A stretch of 64,000 nt of DNA from JAJCZZ01 sp964569085 (GTDB lineage: Bacteria > Gemmatimonadota > Gemmatimonadetes > Longimicrobiales > Gaopeijiaceae). Positions 10,147-19,329 of the stretch are shown piece by piece. Both the position numbers and the translations under genes were made by a program. A model generated the notes under the pieces. The model was not told the DNA's origin and made no database searches. It worked only from the letters and a program-made list of their open reading frames with translations. Numbering within the stretch: the first letter of the stretch is position 1; each line of letters starts with the position of its first letter. The stretch is from NCBI GenBank assembly GCA_964569085.1, contig CAZMTA010000002.1:1-64000 (forward strand), written 5' to 3'.

Positions 10147-10803
10147 CTACGCCATCGCCTGGAGCACCGCCCGCGCCCCGTCCACCTCGTCCTGGACGAT
10201 GGTGTGGCCCATGTCCGGGTAGACCCGCAGGTCCACCTCGGCGCCCATCCCCTCCAGGACCCGCCCGGTCTCCTCGAAGCGGCCGCGGGGGATGTGGGGG
10301 TCCCGGTCGCTGCACCCCATGAAGACGGGCGTGCCCTCCAGGCTCCCGGGGTGCCGTTCGGCCAGCTCGAGCCCCTCGGGGCCGATGAGCCCGCCGCTGA
10401 ACACGACGAGCCCGCCCCAGCGCCGGGGATGGCGCGCCACGAACTCGCTGGCCAGGCACGCGCCCTGGCTGAAGCCGCCCACCGCGATCCGCTCCGCCGG
10501 GATCCCCGCCTCCTCCACCCGCTCCACCACGTGCTCCAGGAGCTCCAGGGCCGAGTCCAGGTACGGCTGGTTGCGGGCCAGCGGGGCCATGAACGAGTAC
10601 GGGTACCAGGTGTGGCCGGCGGCCTGGGGCGCCAGGAGCGCCACGTCGTCGTCCACCAGGTGCCCGCCCAGCTCCAGGATCCCCTGGGCCGTGGCGCCCC
10701 GACCGTGCACCAGGATCAGCGTCCGCTCCGCCTCGTCCAGCGGGCGGCCCGCCGCCGCCACGGGCTGGCCCCGGTGGGGCGAGGAAGCGCTTCCGCCGCT
10801 CAC
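10147..10803 (-). CDS. mhqD: Phospholipase/carboxylesterase, MhqD-like
   Basis: 218-residue alpha/beta hydrolase. Visible: LVHGRGATAQ (oxyanion region), nucleophile GGFSQGACLA, acid in SDRDPHIP, histidine in GHTIVQDE. In Bacillus the esterase MhqD is made with the dioxygenase MhqO to clear quinones and hydroquinones; the same pair is coupled here by a GTG start overlapping the upstream stop. Substrate itself is not evident. Confidence 0.85.
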   Translation of the reverse strand: MSGGSASSPHRGQPVAAAGRPLDEAERTLILVHGRGATAQGILELGGHLVDDDVALLAPQAAGHTWYPYSFMAPLARNQPYLDSALELLEHVVERVEEAGIPAERIAVGGFSQGACLASEFVARHPRRWGGLVVFSGGLIGPEGLELAERHPGSLEGTPVFMGCSDRDPHIPRGRFEETGRVLEGMGAEVDLRVYPDMGHTIVQDEVDGARAVLQAMA

Positions 10804-11810
10804 GGGCCCTCCGGCACGGGCGCGCCTTCCTCGACGGACGCGTCCTGGGCGGCCTCGCCTCCCCGCCCCCCGGCCGGCCGGGTGAAGGGCGCCAGCCGCT
10901 GCTCGATGACGGGCCGCCGGTCCTCGAGCCACGAGGGGAGCTTCAGGGCGTCGCCCAGCGACTCCCGGGGCTCGTCGTAGAGGAAGCCGGGGGCGTCGGT
11001 GGCCACCTCGAAGAGGACGCCGCCGGGCTCCCGGAAGTAGATGGAGTGGAAGTACTGCCGGTCCCGGACCGGCGTGACCGGATACCCGGCGCCCATGAGG
11101 CGGCTCCGGTACTCGAGCTGCTCCTCGTCGTCCACCGTCCGGAAGGCGATGTGGTGGATCGATCCGGCTCCGAAGCGCCCCGGCGCCTGCCCCGGCCGCG
11201 CCACCAGGTCCACGAAGATCCCCCGGTCGTCGGGCTCGGCCCGGTACCGCACCCGGTCCCCCTCCTCGGCCACCCGCCGGTACCCCATCTCCTCCTCCAG
11301 CAGGCGGGCGGTGGGGGCCACGGCGTCGAGCCAGAGCGTCACCCCGTGGAAGCCCCGGATGGCGTGCTCGGACGGGACCGGCCCGTCCTCCCAGACGGTG
11401 ACGTGGGAGGGCGCGTCGGTGGCCACCAGCCCGACCCGCATCCCGTCCGGGTCCTGGAAGAGGAGGACCGGGTCCCCGAAGCGCTCCTCCACCGCCTCGA
11501 CCCGCACGCCCCGGGCCTCCAGCCGCTCGGCCCAGTACCCGTGGGCGTCGGCCGGGACCGCGTAGAGGACCTCGGCGGTCTCGCCGTTGCCCGCCCGGCC
11601 CCGCCCCACGTGGCGCCACGGGAAGAAGGTGAGGACGGTGCCGGGGGTGCCCACCTCGTCGCCGTAGTAGAGGTGGTGCGTGCCGGGGTCGTCGAAGTTG
11701 ACGGTGGTCTTCACCAGGCGCTGACCGAGGACGCCCTCGTAGAAGTCCACGTTGGCCTGGGCGTCGCCGGCCACGGCGGTGATGTGGTGGAGTCCCTGGA
11801 TCGGCTTCAT
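10800..11810 (-). CDS. mhqO: Ring-cleaving dioxygenase (VOC/glyoxalase superfamily), MhqO-like
   Basis: 336 residues made of two vicinal-oxygen-chelate modules: GLHHITAVAGD (1-20) opens the first, GFHGVTLWLD (about 155) and SIHHIAFRT with GVLFEVATD (about 225-275) the second, giving His/His/Glu metal ligands. Likely Fe(II) extradiol cleavage of hydroquinone-type rings. RBS GGAGGGT 3 bases before the ATG is itself the arm of a 7-bp palindrome (11814-11828). A separate AT-rich palindrome upstream may be the operator. Confidence 0.85.
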   Translation of the reverse strand: MKPIQGLHHITAVAGDAQANVDFYEGVLGQRLVKTTVNFDDPGTHHLYYGDEVGTPGTVLTFFPWRHVGRGRAGNGETAEVLYAVPADAHGYWAERLEARGVRVEAVEERFGDPVLLFQDPDGMRVGLVATDAPSHVTVWEDGPVPSEHAIRGFHGVTLWLDAVAPTARLLEEEMGYRRVAEEGDRVRYRAEPDDRGIFVDLVARPGQAPGRFGAGSIHHIAFRTVDDEEQLEYRSRLMGAGYPVTPVRDRQYFHSIYFREPGGVLFEVATDAPGFLYDEPRESLGDALKLPSWLEDRRPVIEQRLAPFTRPAGGRGGEAAQDASVEEGAPVPEGP

Positions 11811-11837
11811 GACACCCTCCGGGAGGGTCGAGGTCGG

Positions 11838-11858
11838 TATTTAAGTCAAGCTTAAAGT
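11838..11858. promoter_or_regulatory. Palindromic operator candidate upstream of mhqO
   Basis: TTTAAG (11840-11845) and CTTAAA (11851-11856), five bases apart, form an AT-rich dyad in GC-rich DNA, 30-50 bases upstream of mhqO. MarR- and HxlR-type quinone sensors bind dyads of this sort in the Bacillus mhq genes. No regulator gene lies next to it, so which protein binds is unknown. Confidence 0.45.
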
Positions 11859-11926
11859 AATAGGCCGGATCCCCAGGTCAAGCGAGGGCGGGGAGGCGCG
11901 GACGCCGCGCGCCCCCTCTCCCCGCC

Positions 11927-12916
11927 TCAACCCTCTCCGCGCACGGCGTCCAGGAAGGGTCCCATGCGCTGCCACGCCCGGTCCCACGCGGGCGTCCACG
12001 GGGCCACCAGCTCGAAGTGGGCGGCCCCGGGCAGGACGTGGTGCTCCGCGTCGTCCCCGGCGGCCCGGGCCCGCTCGGCGTACCGCTGGCCCACCACGGG
12101 GGGGACGGCCCGGTCGTCCTCGCCGGTGAAGAGGAGCTGGGGGGCGCCCAGGGGAAGGAGCGCCGCCGGCGAGGCCTGGGCGAGCCGCTCCGGCGCGTCG
12201 GGGGGCGCGATCCCGCCCAGGAGGCGGGTGGCCGCGTCGCCGCAGCCGGCGTCCCAGTCGATCCCCAGCTCGTGGTAGTGGAGGGGGTCGGCCATGGCGG
12301 CCAGGCCGACCACGGCCCGCACCGGCAGGGGGTCGGCGTCGTGGAGGGGCGTGCCCTCGGGGATCCGGGGGCGGGCGGCGGCCCACAGCGCCAGGTGCCC
12401 GCCGGAGGAGTGGCCCACGGTCACCACCCGCTCCAGGTCCAGGGGATGGTCCCGGGCCACGACCCGGAGATGGTCCACGCCGTCGGCCACGTCACGCAGG
12501 AGGCCCGGCCAGGCGCCGCCCTCCTGGTCGAGGGCGCGGAACTCCAGGTTCCAGGTGGCCCAGCCGGCCTCGGTCAGCCGGGCGGCCACCGGGTCCAGGT
12601 AGTCGTTGTCGGCGATGGAGAGCCAGCACCCGCCGTGGAGGACGACCGCCACCGGGAAGGGGCCGGGGCCGTCGGGCACCCGCAGCTCCCCGAAGTGCTG
12701 GGGGGCGGGCCCGTAGCGCAGGAGGGCGTCGTGGGGCAGCGGCGCCCAGGCCACCGCCTCGCCGGCGGAGATGTAGGGGGCTCCGGTCGGGGGCGCCGGT
12801 GCGCCGGCGCGGCGGTCGTCCGCGCGGGACGGGTCCGCGCCCGGACCGCCTCCGCACCCCGCTCCCGCGGCCGTCACGACCAGGAGGGAGACGAGGGCGG
12901 CCCGGGAGCGTCTCAC
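11927..12916 (-). CDS. Alpha/beta hydrolase lipoprotein
   Basis: 329 residues; N-terminal helix ending in a lipobox-like AAGAGCGGG. Catalytic elements: oxyanion HGGCW, nucleophile VGHSSGGHLALW, acid in FTGEDDRAVPP and histidine in PGAAHFELV. This is the esterase/lipase-like group that includes kynurenine formamidase; substrate unknown. GTG start overlaps the cyclophilin stop by four bases, so the two are co-translated. Confidence 0.82.
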   Translation of the reverse strand: MRRSRAALVSLLVVTAAGAGCGGGPGADPSRADDRRAGAPAPPTGAPYISAGEAVAWAPLPHDALLRYGPAPQHFGELRVPDGPGPFPVAVVLHGGCWLSIADNDYLDPVAARLTEAGWATWNLEFRALDQEGGAWPGLLRDVADGVDHLRVVARDHPLDLERVVTVGHSSGGHLALWAAARPRIPEGTPLHDADPLPVRAVVGLAAMADPLHYHELGIDWDAGCGDAATRLLGGIAPPDAPERLAQASPAALLPLGAPQLLFTGEDDRAVPPVVGQRYAERARAAGDDAEHHVLPGAAHFELVAPWTPAWDRAWQRMGPFLDAVRGEG

Positions 12917-13383
12917 CCCTCGTGGACGGTGACCTTCTCCATGACCACCTCGTTCCGCGGGCGGTCGCCGGGGCCCGTGGGCACCGAGCCGATCTCCTCC
13001 ACCACGTCCATGCCGTCCGTGACCTTCCCGAAGACGGCGTGCTTGCCGTCGAGCCAGGGGGTGGCGGCCAGCGTGATGAAGAACTGGGAGCCCCCGGTGT
13101 TGGGGCCGGCGTTGGCCATGGAGAGCACGCCGGGGCCCGAGTGGGTCAGCTCGGGGTGGAACTCGTCGTCGATGGTGTAGCCGGGGCCGCCCCGGCCCGT
13201 GCCGTCGGGGTCGCCGCCCTGGATCATGAACTCGGGGATGACGCGGTGGAAGACCACCCCGTCGTAGAAGCCCTTCTCGGCGAGCTTCTTGAAGTTGCCG
13301 GCGGTCCCGGGGGCGCGCTCGGCGAAGAGCTCGGCGGTGATGGTGCCGTGATTGGTCTCGATGGTGACCGTGGGATTCGCCAC
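12913..13383 (-). CDS. ppiB: Peptidyl-prolyl cis-trans isomerase, cyclophilin type
   Basis: 156 residues, the minimal cyclophilin domain. Active-site stretch FHRVIPEFMIQGGDPDGTG and SMANAGPNTGGSQFFIT are intact, with LDGKHAVFGKV. No signal peptide, so cytoplasmic. Catalyses proline isomerisation in folding proteins. Coupled to the downstream hydrolase lipoprotein. Confidence 0.95.
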   Translation of the reverse strand: MANPTVTIETNHGTITAELFAERAPGTAGNFKKLAEKGFYDGVVFHRVIPEFMIQGGDPDGTGRGGPGYTIDDEFHPELTHSGPGVLSMANAGPNTGGSQFFITLAATPWLDGKHAVFGKVTDGMDVVEEIGSVPTGPGDRPRNEVVMEKVTVHEG

Positions 13384-13538
13384 GTGGTGCTGCTCCTGCT
13401 GGAGGAAGGGGCCTTCCTGGAACGGTAGGAAGGGCGCGGGGCGCGGGGAAGGGGCATCGAGCCCGGGGCCCCTCGCGGGGGGGCGGCTCCCCGCCTACTC
13501 TGTCCCCCTCGCCCGCCCCGTCCCCGCACCCGCCCGTC

Positions 13539-15554
13539 ATGACCCGACCCCTCTCCGCGCCCGTCCTCCTCGTCGGCCTGGGCACCCTCCTGGCCACGGC
13601 CTCGTGCGCCCCGACCCTGAAGCTCGAGCCCAGCGACGCGGCCACGGTGCTGGACCAGCAGGTCCTGGACGCCCCGGACCCGGGCCGCCCCGGCCCCCAC
13701 GCGGTCCGCACCCTCTACTACGGGAGCGGCACCGACCGGAACCGCCCGGAATACCGGGACTCGGTGACCCTCGTGACCCCCACGGTGGACGCGTCCAAGC
13801 TGGTGGACCTGGGGCCCTGGGACGCCGACGAGCGCGAGGACTACTGGGGCTTCGGGCCCGAGGAGATGCCGCTCAACGGCCGGGTCTGGTATCCCGAGGG
13901 GGAGGGGCCCTTCCCCCTGGTCCTGGTGGTGCACGGCAACCACGACATGAAGGACTTCTCCGACCCGGGCTACGACTACCTGGGGGAGCTCCTGGCCAGC
14001 CGCGGCTACATCCTGGCCAGCGTGGACGAGAACTTCATCAACGGCCGGATCCGCGACGAGAACGACGCCCGGGGCTGGTTCCTCCTGAAGCACGTCGAGC
14101 TCTTCCAGGGATGGAACGAGGAGGCGGGCAACCCCTTCCAGGGGAAGGTGGACATGGGCGCCATCGCCCTCATGGGCCATTCCCGGGGCGGCGAGGCCGT
14201 GGCCAACGCCGCCACCTTCAACCGCCTGGAGCGCTACCCCGACGACGCCACCCTCGAGTTCGACTTCGGCTTCGACATCAAGGGGATCGTCTCCATCGCG
14301 CCGGTGGACGGGCAGTACCTCCCCACCGACCGGAAGATGCCGGTGGAGGACGTGAGCTACCTGGTCTTCCACGGCTCCCACGACGGGGACGTGACCTCCT
14401 TCCACGGCCTGCGCATCTACGACCGGCTGACCTTCTCCGACTCGGCCCGGGCCGCCGCCCAGGCGTCGGGCGTGCCCCTCTTCAAGTCCGCCATCTACGT
14501 CTACCGCGCCAACCACGGACAGTGGAACACGGTGTGGCAGAACAAGGACAACGGGCCCCGCAGCGGGCGCATCCTGGACCTGCGGACCCTCATGCCCGGA
14601 GAGGACCAGCGACGCTTCGCGGAGCTCTACGTCTCGGGCTTCCTGGAGGCGGTCCTCAAGGGGAACGAGGACTACCTGCCCATGTTCCGGGACCACCGGG
14701 TCGTCGGCGAGTGGCTCCCGGGCACCATGTACGTCACCCGCTACGAGACCAGCGGCTTCCGCCCCCTGGCCACCTTCGAGGAGGACGTGGACGTCACCTC
14801 GGGGAGCGCGCCGGGGGTGACGCTCCGGGGCGACTCGCTGGCCACCTGGAAGGAGGGCATGCTCCAGCTCCGCTCCTCCAACCGGAGCAACACCTCGGCC
14901 TCCCAGGAGAACCAGGCCGTCTGGCTGGGCTGGAACAACCGCATCGCCGGGCCGGACACCAGCCGCGTCGGCCCGCCGGCCGCCTTCACCGTGACCCTCC
15001 CCTCCGGCCTCGCCGGGGCGTGGGACGTGGACGAGGGGACGACCCTCGACCTCATGCTGGCGCCCACGGACAAGACGCCGGGCCCCCGGGACCCGCCCGA
15101 GGCCGACGAGGAGGACGAGGCTCCCGACGAGGAGGACGCCGGGGACGAGCGCTCCCGGGATCGGGGCGACGACGAGGAGGACGAGGAGGAGACGCCCATC
15201 GACCTCACCGTCGAGGTGGAGGACGCCGCCGGGCGCACCGCCCGGGTGGCGCTCTCCGACTACGGCGCCATCCGCCGGCCCCTGGAGACGTGGATCTCCA
15301 TGCGCCGCGACCAGGAGGAGGACCGCTTCGCGACCCACTGGGAGATGGTGCTCCAGACGTACTCCATCCCCCTGGGCGACTTCACCGCCGTGGAGCCCGG
15401 CCTGGACCTGCGGTCGCTGGCGGCGGTGCGCCTGGTCTTCGACCGGGTGCACGCCGGCGAGGTCGTGGTGGACCAGATCGGCCTCTCGGACCTGGACCCC
15501 GCCTTCCTGGACGCCCGGGTGGAAGGGCCCGCCGGGGGCGCGGGGGGACGGTAG
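13539..15554 (+). CDS. Secreted alpha/beta hydrolase lipoprotein with acidic linker and C-terminal beta domain
   Basis: 671 residues. Lipobox-like LLATASCAP near residue 23. Hydrolase core: VVHGNHD, nucleophile MGHSRGGEA and SHDGD, as in large chlorophyllase/dienelactone-type hydrolases. A stretch of mostly Asp and Glu (about 520-550) leads to a C-terminal beta domain of the kind that binds sugar or surfaces. Substrate unknown. The TAG stop shares a base with the GTG start of the next gene. Confidence 0.8.
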   Translation: MTRPLSAPVLLVGLGTLLATASCAPTLKLEPSDAATVLDQQVLDAPDPGRPGPHAVRTLYYGSGTDRNRPEYRDSVTLVTPTVDASKLVDLGPWDADEREDYWGFGPEEMPLNGRVWYPEGEGPFPLVLVVHGNHDMKDFSDPGYDYLGELLASRGYILASVDENFINGRIRDENDARGWFLLKHVELFQGWNEEAGNPFQGKVDMGAIALMGHSRGGEAVANAATFNRLERYPDDATLEFDFGFDIKGIVSIAPVDGQYLPTDRKMPVEDVSYLVFHGSHDGDVTSFHGLRIYDRLTFSDSARAAAQASGVPLFKSAIYVYRANHGQWNTVWQNKDNGPRSGRILDLRTLMPGEDQRRFAELYVSGFLEAVLKGNEDYLPMFRDHRVVGEWLPGTMYVTRYETSGFRPLATFEEDVDVTSGSAPGVTLRGDSLATWKEGMLQLRSSNRSNTSASQENQAVWLGWNNRIAGPDTSRVGPPAAFTVTLPSGLAGAWDVDEGTTLDLMLAPTDKTPGPRDPPEADEEDEAPDEEDAGDERSRDRGDDEEDEEETPIDLTVEVEDAAGRTARVALSDYGAIRRPLETWISMRRDQEEDRFATHWEMVLQTYSIPLGDFTAVEPGLDLRSLAAVRLVFDRVHAGEVVVDQIGLSDLDPAFLDARVEGPAGGAGGR

Positions 15555-16852
15555 TGGCCCGGGAAGCCGACGGCTCCGGCGCCGATCCCGCCGCCGCCGA
15601 CGCCTTCGAGCGGACGGTCCGGCGCCTGGAGCGCCTCCTCGACGGCGGGACCCGGGCGGCCATCCTCGACGGGGTCCTGGAGCACGGCCGGGCCGAGGCG
15701 CCGGAGCACCTGAGGCGGGCCCTGGCCACCCACCGCTTCCGCACCGCCGAGCGCACGGTGGCGCTGGCCGACGACGTGGCCGAGCTGGACCGGCGCACCC
15801 GGGAGGAGGGCTTCCACGTCCTCCAGGCGTGGGAGTTCCGCGAGCAGCGCTTCAGCGAGGACAACATCGCCGTCCTCATGCTCGACTTCGTGCGGCGGGA
15901 GGGCTTCGAGGTCGACCGGGCCTCCCTGGGCATCCTCCTGGACCACTACTTCCTGCACCTGCTGGCGCTCCTGGCCATGCGGGTGTGGGACACCGTGGAC
16001 CCCGACGACGCCCTCGACCGGGTGGACCGGCTCGTGGCCCTCCTCCAGGGGGAGGACGGGAGCGGCCATCGCTTCGTGGCCGACGGGGCCACGCTCCTCA
16101 TGATCGCCGTAGCGTACTTCCACCCGGAGGAGGCGGCCTACGACCGCCTCATCGAGCGGGTGCGCACCCTGGGCGAGGCTCACCGGATCCGCTTCGCGCT
16201 CCCCAGCGCGGCGGCGCTGGGCAGCCACCTCCGCTGGGGGATGGCGGTCATGTACCAGTGGGACGTGAAGCGCATGCGGGACGACAACGTGGGGGACTAC
16301 CCCTGGCTCCTCTTCTCCGTGGCCACGCTGCTGCGGGCCTACGGCGAGGCCGTGGAGGGCGGGGCCGACGCGGAGGCGCGGGCCGAGCTGGTGCACGGGC
16401 TCCTCCAGGGCCTGACGGCGGACCCGTGGGCCTTCGTGGGCGCGCCGCCTCCGGCGCTCGAGCCCTTCGCCGAGGAGCACGCCGCCTGCCTGGCGCTGCT
16501 GCGCGCGCACCGGGACGCCCTCCTGGAGGACTTCCGGGCGCACCGGCCCCGGGGCGAGGGCTACGCGCCCCTGGCCTTCTGCTTCAACTTCCCCAACAAC
16601 GCGCTGGTGGCGGCGGTGACGGTGGCCGTCCTGGAAGGCGAGCCCCGGCGCCTTCCCCTCAACGCCCTCTTCGGGCAGCCGTGGGAGGGGGCGGGCGACG
16701 CGGCGCGCCTCCGCCTGGCCTCGGAGCTCGTGGCCTACGCCGGCTCGAGCCCCCAGCGCCTCGACGCCCACGGGGCCCGCCTCATCATGTACGCGCCCCG
16801 GCCGGCCTCCCGGGCGTTCAGCCTGACGCTGGGGGCGCTGAAGAAGCTGTAG
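15554..16852 (+). CDS. Conserved-looking protein of unknown function
   Basis: 432 residues, GTG start overlapping the preceding hydrolase stop by one base, purine-rich GGGGGGACGG upstream. Largely alpha-helical by composition, with no signal, membrane span or nucleotide motif; contains LLDHYFLHLLALLAMRVWD and FCFNFPNNALVAAVTVA. No family recognised. The coupling suggests the two products are needed together, yet one is exported and this one appears cytoplasmic. Confidence 0.7.
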   Translation: MAREADGSGADPAAADAFERTVRRLERLLDGGTRAAILDGVLEHGRAEAPEHLRRALATHRFRTAERTVALADDVAELDRRTREEGFHVLQAWEFREQRFSEDNIAVLMLDFVRREGFEVDRASLGILLDHYFLHLLALLAMRVWDTVDPDDALDRVDRLVALLQGEDGSGHRFVADGATLLMIAVAYFHPEEAAYDRLIERVRTLGEAHRIRFALPSAAALGSHLRWGMAVMYQWDVKRMRDDNVGDYPWLLFSVATLLRAYGEAVEGGADAEARAELVHGLLQGLTADPWAFVGAPPPALEPFAEEHAACLALLRAHRDALLEDFRAHRPRGEGYAPLAFCFNFPNNALVAAVTVAVLEGEPRRLPLNALFGQPWEGAGDAARLRLASELVAYAGSSPQRLDAHGARLIMYAPRPASRAFSLTLGALKKL

Positions 16853-17336
16853 GGGGCGCGGCGCGGAGGAGGCGACGCCGGAGGACGAGCCCGGCGGCGC
16901 CCACCGCCGGTGCGGTCAGGAGCCCGGGGAAGTACCCGCCCGCCGTCAGGGCCAGGAGCGGGTGGGCCGCCAGGTTGAGGATCTGGGCGAAGGCCAGGAA
17001 CCAGAGGGGCCAGGCCGGTGCCCGCCCCCTGCGGGCCAGCGCCGCCAGGCAGGCGGCCCACACCCCCAGCCACGCCACGTTGAAGGCCGCGAAGGCCGCC
17101 GGGCTCCACGGCTCCAGCCCCAGGAGCGCGGGGAAGCGGGTGGGGAAGCCGGTCCCGAGCTCCTCGGCGGCGTGGGCCGCCTGGACGAGGACGGCCACGG
17201 TTCCCGCGCCCACCAGCCCCGCAGCCCGGACGGCGGGCGGGGCGCCCAGCGGGCGTCGGCGCGAGGCCGCCACCGCCATGGCGAGGATCGCCCAGAGGGG
17301 GAGGGTGCCCAGCGCCCAGCTCCGCGCCGTCTCCAT
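16818..17336 (-). CDS. HXXEE-domain membrane protein
   Basis: 172 residues with about five hydrophobic segments. His55-Ala-Ala-Glu58-Glu59 (AHAAEELGTGFPTRFP) matches the HXXEE family, membrane proteins of unknown function with possible metal-ligand residues. Its 3' end overlaps the end of the convergent upstream gene by 35 bases. Confidence 0.75.
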   Translation of the reverse strand: METARSWALGTLPLWAILAMAVAASRRRPLGAPPAVRAAGLVGAGTVAVLVQAAHAAEELGTGFPTRFPALLGLEPWSPAAFAAFNVAWLGVWAACLAALARRGRAPAWPLWFLAFAQILNLAAHPLLALTAGGYFPGLLTAPAVGAAGLVLRRRLLRAAPPTASSAPPASG

Positions 17337-17360
17337 GGGCCCCCGTCTCCGCGGACCGGG

Positions 17361-18317
17361 CTAGCGCCAGCCCACGCTGAAGCGGTGGGTGGCCTCGTCC
17401 ACGGGGTCGCCGAAGGGGCGCCACGCCCACTCCAGCACCAGATCGTCTCCCCAGAAGGCCAGCCCGGCGCTGAACGGGCTACCCTCGCCCTCGGGCACCC
17501 GGCGGACCCCGGCCCGGGCCACGAAGGTGCGGCCCCGCACTGGCCAGTACCCGACCTCCAGGCCGGCGCCGGGAACCACCTCGTCCCACGTCTCGTCGTA
17601 GAGGACGGACGCGGCGATGCCGACGTCCAGGGGCCCCACCTCCCGGCCGTAGGCGCCGGCGCCCAGCTCGTAGCGGCGGGGCAGGGAGACCTCGCCGCCG
17701 GGAAGCTCGAGCCCGGGCCCCAGGTTCCGGGCGGAGAGCGCCACGGTGAAGGGACCGGCCTCGGTGGCCAGCCCCACGTCCACCGAAGCGCCCGCGTCCC
17801 GGGCCCCGCCCACGCGCTGCTCCACCAGCGAGCCGGTCAGCCCCAGGTCCACCCCGAAGACCTCCTTGGCCAGACCCAGCGTCGCGGACCGCTCCGACAC
17901 CGGCGTGCCGCCGTCGGAGAAGAGCCCGTCCGGCGCTCCCCCGAGGCCGACGGAGCCGTCCCCGGCCACCGAGTACTGGAGCGTACGCACCCCCACGCCG
18001 ACGCCCACGTCCCCCCCGAACCAGCTCCCGGCGGCGGAGGCCTGCGCGGAGGTGGCCTCGCCGGACCAGGTCTGGAGCTGGAGGCCGAAGCCCTCGGCGT
18101 CCAGGAGGAGAGCCGGGTGGACGAAGAGCGCCTCGGAGCCCGCGCCGTCGGTCATGAACGCGCCGCCCAGAGCCATGCCCCGGGTGGACGAGGGCAGGGC
18201 GGCCACGCGGGGCGCCGCGGCTTCCTGGGCCGCCAGCGCCACGGGTCCGGATCCGGGAGTGGGAAGGGGGAGCGCGGTGAGGAGCGCGGTGACGGCGAGG
18301 GCGGGGCGGAGGCGCAT
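17361..18317 (-). CDS. PorV/UPF0164-like outer-membrane protein
   Basis: 318 residues. Sec signal (MRLRPALAVTALLTALPLP ending near AALAAQ), then the early SSTRGMALGGAFMTDG and VHPALL typical of the PorV/FadL-like family, and beta-barrel alternation to a C-terminal Phe-containing strand (THRFSVGWR). Start chosen at MRLRP because the longer frame lacks a signal. Role may be in surface or secretion functions; not determinable. Confidence 0.75.
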   Translation of the reverse strand: MRLRPALAVTALLTALPLPTPGSGPVALAAQEAAAPRVAALPSSTRGMALGGAFMTDGAGSEALFVHPALLLDAEGFGLQLQTWSGEATSAQASAAGSWFGGDVGVGVGVRTLQYSVAGDGSVGLGGAPDGLFSDGGTPVSERSATLGLAKEVFGVDLGLTGSLVEQRVGGARDAGASVDVGLATEAGPFTVALSARNLGPGLELPGGEVSLPRRYELGAGAYGREVGPLDVGIAASVLYDETWDEVVPGAGLEVGYWPVRGRTFVARAGVRRVPEGEGSPFSAGLAFWGDDLVLEWAWRPFGDPVDEATHRFSVGWR

Positions 18318-18474
18318 GCGGGTCGGGGCTCGGGCGACGAGGGGGCCGGGCGGGGGACCCGGCGCCGCGCCGGCGAGGGGCGCGGTGGGCCCAACCTCGG
18401 GAGCCCGGCGGGGTCGGGGCAATAGGGGGCGGGGCCGGACCGCGACGGGGCGGCCCCGCCGGAGCCGCGCGGGG

Positions 18475-19329
18475 TCAGCCGCCGACGCGTCCCAGGAAGT
18501 CCTCGACCAGCCGCCGGGCGATGGAGAGCTCCGAGGGCAGCCGGGGCGGGAGGCGCCGCCGGCCGAACCATCCGGCGTCCACCACCTCCACGCCGTCGGG
18601 CGCCAGCTCCCCGGCCCGCCAGCGGGCGTGGAAGCCGACCATGAGGGAGTGGGGGAAGGGCCAGGGCTGGCTCCCGAAGTAGCGCAGGTCCTCCACCTCC
18701 ACGCCCACCTCCTCCAGGATCTCCCGGTGCACGGCGCCCTCCAGGGACTCGCCGGGCTCCACGAAGCCCGCCAGGGTGGAGTACATCCCCTCGGGGAAGT
18801 GGGGGGAGCGGGCCAGGAGCATCTCCTCCCCCCGCTCCACCAGCACGATCACCGCCGGCGCCAGCCGCGGAAAGTGGAGGTGCCCGCAGCGCGGGCACTC
18901 CATGGCCTCGTGCTCCGCGTGGCGGCGGGTGGCGGCGCCGCACCGGGAGCAGAAGCCGTGGGTCCGGAGCCACAGGAGCTTCTGGTACGCGGCGCCGGCG
19001 GCGTCGAAGAGCCCCTGGGGCAGGTGGGCGTGGAGGCCTCGCAGCCCCGCGAGCCGGAAGCCCGGGGGCGCCTCCAGCCCCTCGGGGAGGTCGTAGGCGC
19101 GGCACGGCGCCCCCTCCGCCGCGGGGAGCCGCACCTCGGCGTCCCGGAGCATCTCGGCGTCGGCCTCCAGCGCGGCGGCGAGCTCGGCCACACGGGGCAC
19201 GTGGAGGTCCTCCCCCTCCTCCCGGACCAGGAGGCGATCGCCGGAGAAGGCCAGCCCCCAGGCCCGTCCCGGCTCGGGCCCGTCCGTCCCGGCGCCCGGA
19301 CCCGCCCCTTCGGCACCCGGGAGCGTCAC
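18475..19329 (-). CDS. nudC: NADH pyrophosphatase NudC (Nudix)
   Basis: 284 residues. Hydrolyses NAD(H) to NMN(H) and AMP and can remove NAD caps from RNA. A four-Cys zinc ribbon (CSRCGAATRRH ... CPRCGHLHFPR) precedes the Nudix box GFVEPGESLEGAVHREILEE followed by VGV, and SQPWPFPHSLM downstream is the signature that selects NADH. GTG start overlaps the preceding small zinc-ribbon gene by four bases, so that peptide and NudC are made together. Confidence 0.92.
   Translation of the reverse strand: MTLPGAEGAGPGAGTDGPEPGRAWGLAFSGDRLLVREEGEDLHVPRVAELAAALEADAEMLRDAEVRLPAAEGAPCRAYDLPEGLEAPPGFRLAGLRGLHAHLPQGLFDAAGAAYQKLLWLRTHGFCSRCGAATRRHAEHEAMECPRCGHLHFPRLAPAVIVLVERGEEMLLARSPHFPEGMYSTLAGFVEPGESLEGAVHREILEEVGVEVEDLRYFGSQPWPFPHSLMVGFHARWRAGELAPDGVEVVDAGWFGRRRLPPRLPSELSIARRLVEDFLGRVGG

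Noticed and set aside
15260..16771. 503-residue minus-strand frame across the hydrolase and unknown genes
   Set aside because: Composition (His, Gly, Val, Arg-rich) is a frame shadow; the plus-strand genes have coupled starts and clear signals.
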